Assembly (NCBI GenBank): GCA_028718575.1
Contig: JAQULN010000010.1
Coordinates: 1-17,731 of the forward strand
Length of the DNA: 17,731 bases
Direction of reading: 5' to 3'
Origin: Candidatus Krumholzibacteriia bacterium
GTDB taxonomy: Bacteria > Krumholzibacteriota > Krumholzibacteriia > LZORAL124-64-63
Position 1 is the stretch's first letter; the number at the start of each line of letters is the position of its first letter. Positions 14,903-17,731 of this stretch are shown here, piece after piece. The notes below the pieces were generated by a model. It did not search any database and had not been told where the DNA came from. It worked only from the letters and a program-made list of their open reading frames with translations. The position numbers were made by a program, and so were the translations under genes.

Positions 14903-14931
14903 TTGACGACCGATTCTCACCTTTCTGTAAC
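14903..14931 (+). promoter_or_regulatory. Candidate promoter of the acidic-protein/speB operon
   Basis: TTGACG (14903-14908), 17 bases, TGTAAC (14926-14931); 5/6 and 4/6 matches. It overlaps the distal minus-strand candidate at 14913-14941, so the two transcripts would compete. The leader to the ATG at 15226 would be near 290 bases, which is long; the perfect TTGACA at 15067 is an alternative -35. Confidence 0.3.
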
Positions 14932-14941
14932 GATATGACAA
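14913..14941 (-). promoter_or_regulatory. Candidate promoter (distal) of the NuoE/F/G-like operon
   Basis: Minus-strand TTGTCA (14941-14936), 17 bases, GAGAAT (14918-14913); 5/6 and 4/6 matches, about 130 bases upstream of the operon start. Overlaps the plus-strand candidate promoter at 14903-14931. Confidence 0.35.
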
Positions 14942-15105
14942 ACAATATACTTAACTATTTCGGTTTATATTTGTGCTCCACGCCCGTCCTCGTCGCCGCT
15001 GCGCGACTTGCGGCGGCTCCGACAGCGCCAGACACAATCCTCGTGGCACAACCGCGCCATTGCATCTTGACAAAACTGCCGCCGATACCGAGACTACCGG
15101 CGCAT

Positions 15106-15122
15106 CCTGCCGGAGGGGCAGG
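15106..15122. other. Short hairpin in the leader of the acidic-protein/speB operon
   Basis: CCTGCC-GGAGG-GGCAGG is a perfect 6-bp stem with a purine loop that looks like a ribosome site. It lies about 105 bases before the acidic-protein start. It could be a leader structure or chance in GC-rich DNA; there is no T-run, so it is not a terminator. Confidence 0.25.
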
Positions 15123-15225
15123 CAACACCAAACAGACGGGATTACATGCAGATCTGCGGATCAAGCCAGCTTGGCACCGACAAACGGGTCGGAATGCTGG
15201 TTCGTTATCAGGGAGCGGCTTAGCC

Positions 15226-15525
15226 ATGACCAGACCACTGCGTCCTCTCGGCGACGAAAGCGACCGAGACAAGCCTCGCAACAAGCGGCGCTACGACGGG
15301 AAGGACAAACGGCCTGAACCTGACCGTGAGCCAGCGCGCAGCTCCTCGCGCTCGCGCACCAAGGACTCCGAAGACTGGGACGAAGACTGGGACGGCAAGG
15401 AGTTGACTGATCTCGACGACGACGACCTCGATCTGGACGACGACGACCTCGATCTGGACGACGTCGAAGAAGACGAGGACGACTGGGACGACGATCCTGG
15501 GTTCGACGACGACGACGATCGATGA
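15226..15525 (+). CDS. Small, extremely acidic, probably disordered protein coupled to agmatinase
   Basis: This 99-residue protein is charge-segregated. Residues 1-44 are polar with many Arg and Lys (RDKPRNKRRYDGKDKR). Residues 45-99 are about two-thirds Asp/Glu, including two copies of DDDDLDL and repeated DxDW motifs (EDWDEDWD, EDDWDDDPGF). There is no signal peptide and no hydrophobic core, so it is expected to be disordered. GGGAG at 15211-15215 precedes the ATG by 10 bases. Its TGA overlaps the agmatinase ATG (ATGA at 15522-15525), so translation is coupled. No family recognised. A cation or polyamine buffer, or a partner of SpeB, would fit its charge and position, but that is inference. 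Confidence 0.75.
   Translation: MTRPLRPLGDESDRDKPRNKRRYDGKDKRPEPDREPARSSSRSRTKDSEDWDEDWDGKELTDLDDDDLDLDDDDLDLDDVEEDEDDWDDDPGFDDDDDR
15415..15462 (+). repeat. 21-bp tandem repeat, 2.3 copies, encoding DDDDLDL
   Basis: GACGACGACGACCTCGATCTG occurs at 15415-15435 and 15436-15456, followed by the first six bases of a third unit. Identity between copies is complete, so recent slippage or unequal exchange is likely. Because the unit is seven codons, copy-number change would lengthen the acidic tail without shifting the frame. Confidence 0.85.
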
Positions 15526-16388
15526 CCCACCCCATCAACGAGCAACCTGGCGCTTTCGGGCGATTGCCGGAAGTGCCGGTGTATCGTTCTGCGCGTTTCG
15601 CCATCCTGCCTTTGCCATATGACGGCACCGCGACCTGGCAACGAGGCGCCGCGCGAGGTCCCCAGGCCATCCTCGACGCGTCCGCGGCACTGGAGACCTA
15701 TGACATCGAGACCGGCCTCGAGCCGTGGCGGGCCGGTCTGATCACCATGGCGCCGGTCGAACCCGAGCCGACGCCGGAAGCCACGATCCAGCGCATCCGC
15801 GAGGTCACGACTGGGATTTTAAGCGACGGCAAGGCGGTCGTCGGACTGGGCGGAGAGCATTCCGTCTCTATCGGCCTCATCCAGGCCTACGCCGCTCATT
15901 ACCCGGGTCTGACCGTGCTGCAGATCGATGCCCACACCGATACGCGCGACGTGTATGACGGTTCGGCCAACAACCACGCCTGCGTCATGGCCCGTGTAGC
16001 GGAACTCTGCGACTACGTGCAGGTCGGGATCCGTAGCATGGATGCGGCTGAAACAGCGAGCCTGCGGCCCAACCGCACGTTCTTTGCCCACGATCACGAC
16101 GAGGCCGCCGTATTGGCCGCGATCGAGCGAGAATTGCGCGACCCCCTCTACATCACCATCGATCTGGACGCGCTCGACCCCAGCGAGATGCCCGCGACCG
16201 GCACGCCGGAACCCGGGGGGTTGCGTTACCGCCAGGTGACGAACCTTCTGCGTGGAGTTTGCCGGCGGCGGCGGGTCGTCGGTTTCGACGTGGTCGAACT
16301 GATGCCGATCGACGGTCTACGCGCCCCGGACTACTTGGCGGCCCGCCTTGTCTACCAGCTGTTGGCCTATATGATGGAAAACGTCTGA
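15522..16388 (+). CDS. speB: Agmatinase (ureohydrolase family)
   Basis: This 288-residue ureohydrolase hydrolyses agmatine to putrescine and urea in the cytoplasm. All manganese ligands are in place: H113 in GGEHSVS (111-117), D136, H138 and D140 in DAHTDTRD (136-143), D214 and D216 in TIDLDALDPS (212-221). HACVM (152-156) and TGTPEPGGL (226-234) are typical of agmatinase rather than arginase, as is the short length. It begins by overlapping the stop of the acidic protein (ATGA). No arginine decarboxylase is in the window, so the agmatine source is elsewhere. Guanidinobutyrase or a related ureohydrolase activity cannot be excluded from sequence alone. Confidence 0.92.
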   Translation: MTHPINEQPGAFGRLPEVPVYRSARFAILPLPYDGTATWQRGAARGPQAILDASAALETYDIETGLEPWRAGLITMAPVEPEPTPEATIQRIREVTTGILSDGKAVVGLGGEHSVSIGLIQAYAAHYPGLTVLQIDAHTDTRDVYDGSANNHACVMARVAELCDYVQVGIRSMDAAETASLRPNRTFFAHDHDEAAVLAAIERELRDPLYITIDLDALDPSEMPATGTPEPGGLRYRQVTNLLRGVCRRRRVVGFDVVELMPIDGLRAPDYLAARLVYQLLAYMMENV

Positions 16389-16446
16389 CTCTATCCTCCG
16401 GCCGACTCACCCTCGTTGCCCGCGGTCAATCAAGCCGTACAGTCGA

Positions 16447-16475
16447 TCGACTCATTCTCTCCTCAATGGTATGCT
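16447..16475 (+). promoter_or_regulatory. Candidate promoter of the secreted hydrolase gene
   Basis: TCGACT (16447-16452), 17 bases, TATGCT (16470-16475); 4/6 matches each. It lies in the 153-base gap after speB and about 65 bases before the hydrolase GTG. By eye only; no intrinsic terminator for speB is evident in the gap. Confidence 0.3.
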
Positions 16476-16524
16476 GGTTTGGCCGCGGTCGTTGATCGCA
16501 CGGGTGTCATGACCGGACCGCGAG

Positions 16525-16532
16525 AAGGAGGT
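16525..16532 (+). promoter_or_regulatory. Ribosome binding site fixing a GTG start
   Basis: AAGGAGGT is a full anti-16S match, 9 bases before the GTG at 16542. It decides that start over the in-frame ATG at 16509, which has no such site and would place ten charged residues before the signal peptide. Confidence 0.8.
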
Positions 16533-16541
16533 CGACCTGAC

Positions 16542-17731
16542 GTGATCAACCAGATCCGAAACCTGACCCCGCACTATGCCACGCTGATCTTGGCGTTGCT
16601 CGCGATCGGTTTCGCCGGCACAGCGCTGGCCCAATACCCCATCGGAATTTTGGATACGACCTACTACGACCCTGATCGCGACAACCGCGCCGTGCCGGTC
16701 GATTTGTATTACCCGGCCGAATACCCCGGCCAGGGCCAGTTGCCTGCCGACCCGCCCCCGGGTGGATTTCCGGCCATCGCCTGCGGCCATGGCTATCTGC
16801 TGAGCGCCGGCCTGTACGCATGGGTGGCCAACGACCTGGCAGCCAGCGGATTTGTGGTCGCCGTCGCGCGCACCGGCGGTGAGCTGTTACCGAGCCACCC
16901 CACATTCGCGCTCGACTTGGCTTTCCTGACGCGAGCACTGCAGGCCGCGGGCGATGACCCGGAGTCGCCTTTCTTCGGCCGTATGCGAAACCGTTCAGCG
17001 GTGATCGGTCATAGCATGGGCGGCGGCTGCAGTTTCTTGGCGGCGGCGGGCGACCCGCTGATCACAGCCGTGGCTGGATTCGCGCCGGCCGAGACCAACC
17101 CGTCCGCGATCGCGGCCTGCGACCAGATCTCGCGACCTGTCCTGATCTTTGCCGGCACCAACGACTGTGTTACGCCGCCGCCATCTCATCAGATCCCCAT
17201 GTATGAGGCTCTGGCCGGCGGCTGGCGCACGCTCTTGACGATCACCGGAGCCAGCCACTGCCAGTGGGCCGCTCCCAGCACGATCTGCAGCCTCGGCGAA
17301 CCCTGCAGCGCCGATATCTCCCGCGCGCAGCAGCAGACGATGACGCTGGATTTCCTACGCCTCTGGCTCACGGCTGCCTTGTTCGACGACGCAGCATCGG
17401 CGCAGTCGTTCCAGCAACTCCTGGCAAGCACACCGGGCGTGGCCTATCAACAGGCCGGCCTGGAAACCGCTGCGCCGCCGGCCGGCGGGCGACCGCAAGG
17501 GCTCGTATTGCGGCCGGGCAGCGCGAATCCCTTCCACGGGCGCCTGAGCCTGAGTCTGGAAACGGCCCGTTCGGGTCCGATCGTCGTCGAGATCTTCGAC
17601 ACGGCGGGACGTCGCGTGCGGAGCCTGCGGACCGAAGCGCTGGCGGACCGCGCGGCGAGTCTGAGCTGGGATGGCAGGGATCAGTACGGGCGCAAGGCGC
17701 CGGCGGGCATCTACCTGGTCCGCGCTCGAGA
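16542..17731 (+). CDS. Secreted alpha/beta hydrolase with C-terminal FlgD-type Ig-like domain, cut by right window edge
   Basis: 396 residues are visible with no stop. Residues 1-30 are a signal peptide (hydrophobic ATLILALLAIGFAGTALA, cleavage before QYP). The hydrolase domain (about 34-282) resembles dienelactone/chlorophyllase/PET-hydrolase-like enzymes: PAIACGHGYLLSAG as the oxyanion region, nucleophile S158 in GHSMGGG (156-162), D208 in GTNDCVTPP and H239 in GASHCQW. After a linker, residues about 322-396 form a FlgD-like Ig domain (ANPFHGRLSLSLE, VVEIFDTAGRRVRSL, LSWDGRDQYGRKAPAGIYLV), as found at the ends of secreted or surface proteins in FCB-type bacteria. Only a few residues should be missing at the right edge. 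Cysteines near the His (239-255) may form disulfides. The substrate is unknown; an ester or lipid is likely. Confidence 0.85.
   Translation, partial: MINQIRNLTPHYATLILALLAIGFAGTALAQYPIGILDTTYYDPDRDNRAVPVDLYYPAEYPGQGQLPADPPPGGFPAIACGHGYLLSAGLYAWVANDLAASGFVVAVARTGGELLPSHPTFALDLAFLTRALQAAGDDPESPFFGRMRNRSAVIGHSMGGGCSFLAAAGDPLITAVAGFAPAETNPSAIAACDQISRPVLIFAGTNDCVTPPPSHQIPMYEALAGGWRTLLTITGASHCQWAAPSTICSLGEPCSADISRAQQQTMTLDFLRLWLTAALFDDAASAQSFQQLLASTPGVAYQQAGLETAAPPAGGRPQGLVLRPGSANPFHGRLSLSLETARSGPIVVEIFDTAGRRVRSLRTEALADRAASLSWDGRDQYGRKAPAGIYLVRAR

Larger units (their letters stand above)
14786..15225. other. 440-base divergent regulatory region, partly AT-rich
   Basis: It separates the minus-strand transhydrogenase-like operon from the plus-strand acidic-protein/speB operon. 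The part 14830-14975 is clearly AT-richer than anything nearby and holds overlapping promoter candidates on both strands. From 14975 to 15225 no gene is convincing. It contains a 6-bp-stem hairpin, a TTGACA at 15067-15072 without a good -10, and a short perfect palindrome GCAGATCTGC at 15148-15157. In-frame upstream extension of the acidic protein back to 14803 is possible but has no ribosome site and unlikely composition. Confidence 0.6.

Noticed and set aside
14803..15225. Upstream extension of the acidic protein to a 240-residue form
   Set aside because: The added part has no ribosome site, crosses the AT-rich promoter region and does not look protein-like; the ATG at 15226 has GGGAG at a good distance.
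1..17731. tRNA, rRNA, CRISPR array or insertion sequence
   Set aside because: No cloverleaf with a T-loop motif, no regularly spaced repeats with unique spacers, and no transposase or flanking inverted repeats were seen on reading both strands.

Overview
This is a GC-rich bacterial chromosome segment (GC estimated by eye, above 60%) with 12 genes that look intact or run off an edge, plus one gene remnant. Three features point to an uncultured-type lineage of the FCB/Krumholzibacteriota/Eisenbacteria kind. These are a secreted hydrolase ending in a FlgD-type immunoglobulin-like domain, a secreted Reg_prop propeller sensor, and a decayed dockerin-like tail. This placement is inferred from protein architecture, not from a marker gene. 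Many long open frames exist antisense to the real genes because of the base composition, and they are left out.

Left part (1-2623): the N-terminal 526 residues of a beta-propeller sensor (minus strand, cut by the left edge), a possible 42-residue membrane peptide, and the frameshifted C-terminal remnant of a dockerin-like secreted protein.

Metabolic and regulatory part (2624-7327): an FAD-linked 2-hydroxyacid dehydrogenase (plus) converges, with 3 bases between stop codons, on an HglS/YdcJ (DUF1338) 2-oxoadipate dioxygenase/decarboxylase (minus). HglS makes D-2-hydroxyglutarate and the neighbour has the metal-site residues of D-2-hydroxyglutarate dehydrogenases, so together they could take 2-oxoadipate (lysine breakdown) to 2-oxoglutarate. 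Upstream of hglS on the same strand is a protein with a cytoplasmic XRE helix-turn-helix, one membrane helix and an FG-GAP-like outer domain.

Defence/stability part (7293-9399): a two-gene toxin-antitoxin-like operon with an AbiEii-type nucleotidyltransferase, whose promoter -10 overlaps a perfect 15-bp inverted repeat and whose message may be leaderless. It is followed convergently by an orphan ParA-type ATPase with a 19-bp near-palindrome upstream.

Energy part (9400-14785): a tight three-gene minus-strand operon encoding a NuoE/HydC-like protein, a NuoF/HydB-like protein, and a 1040-residue fusion of NuoG-like iron-sulfur modules, a complete GltD/NfnB-like FAD/NAD(P)H module and a degenerate molybdopterin-oxidoreductase tail. 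There is no hydrogenase H-cluster motif and no membrane subunit. The set best fits a soluble electron-bifurcating transhydrogenase of the Stn type. This is the most interesting system in the window.

Right part (14786-17731): an AT-rich divergent promoter region, an extremely acidic small protein translationally coupled to agmatinase (speB), and a secreted alpha/beta hydrolase cut by the right edge.
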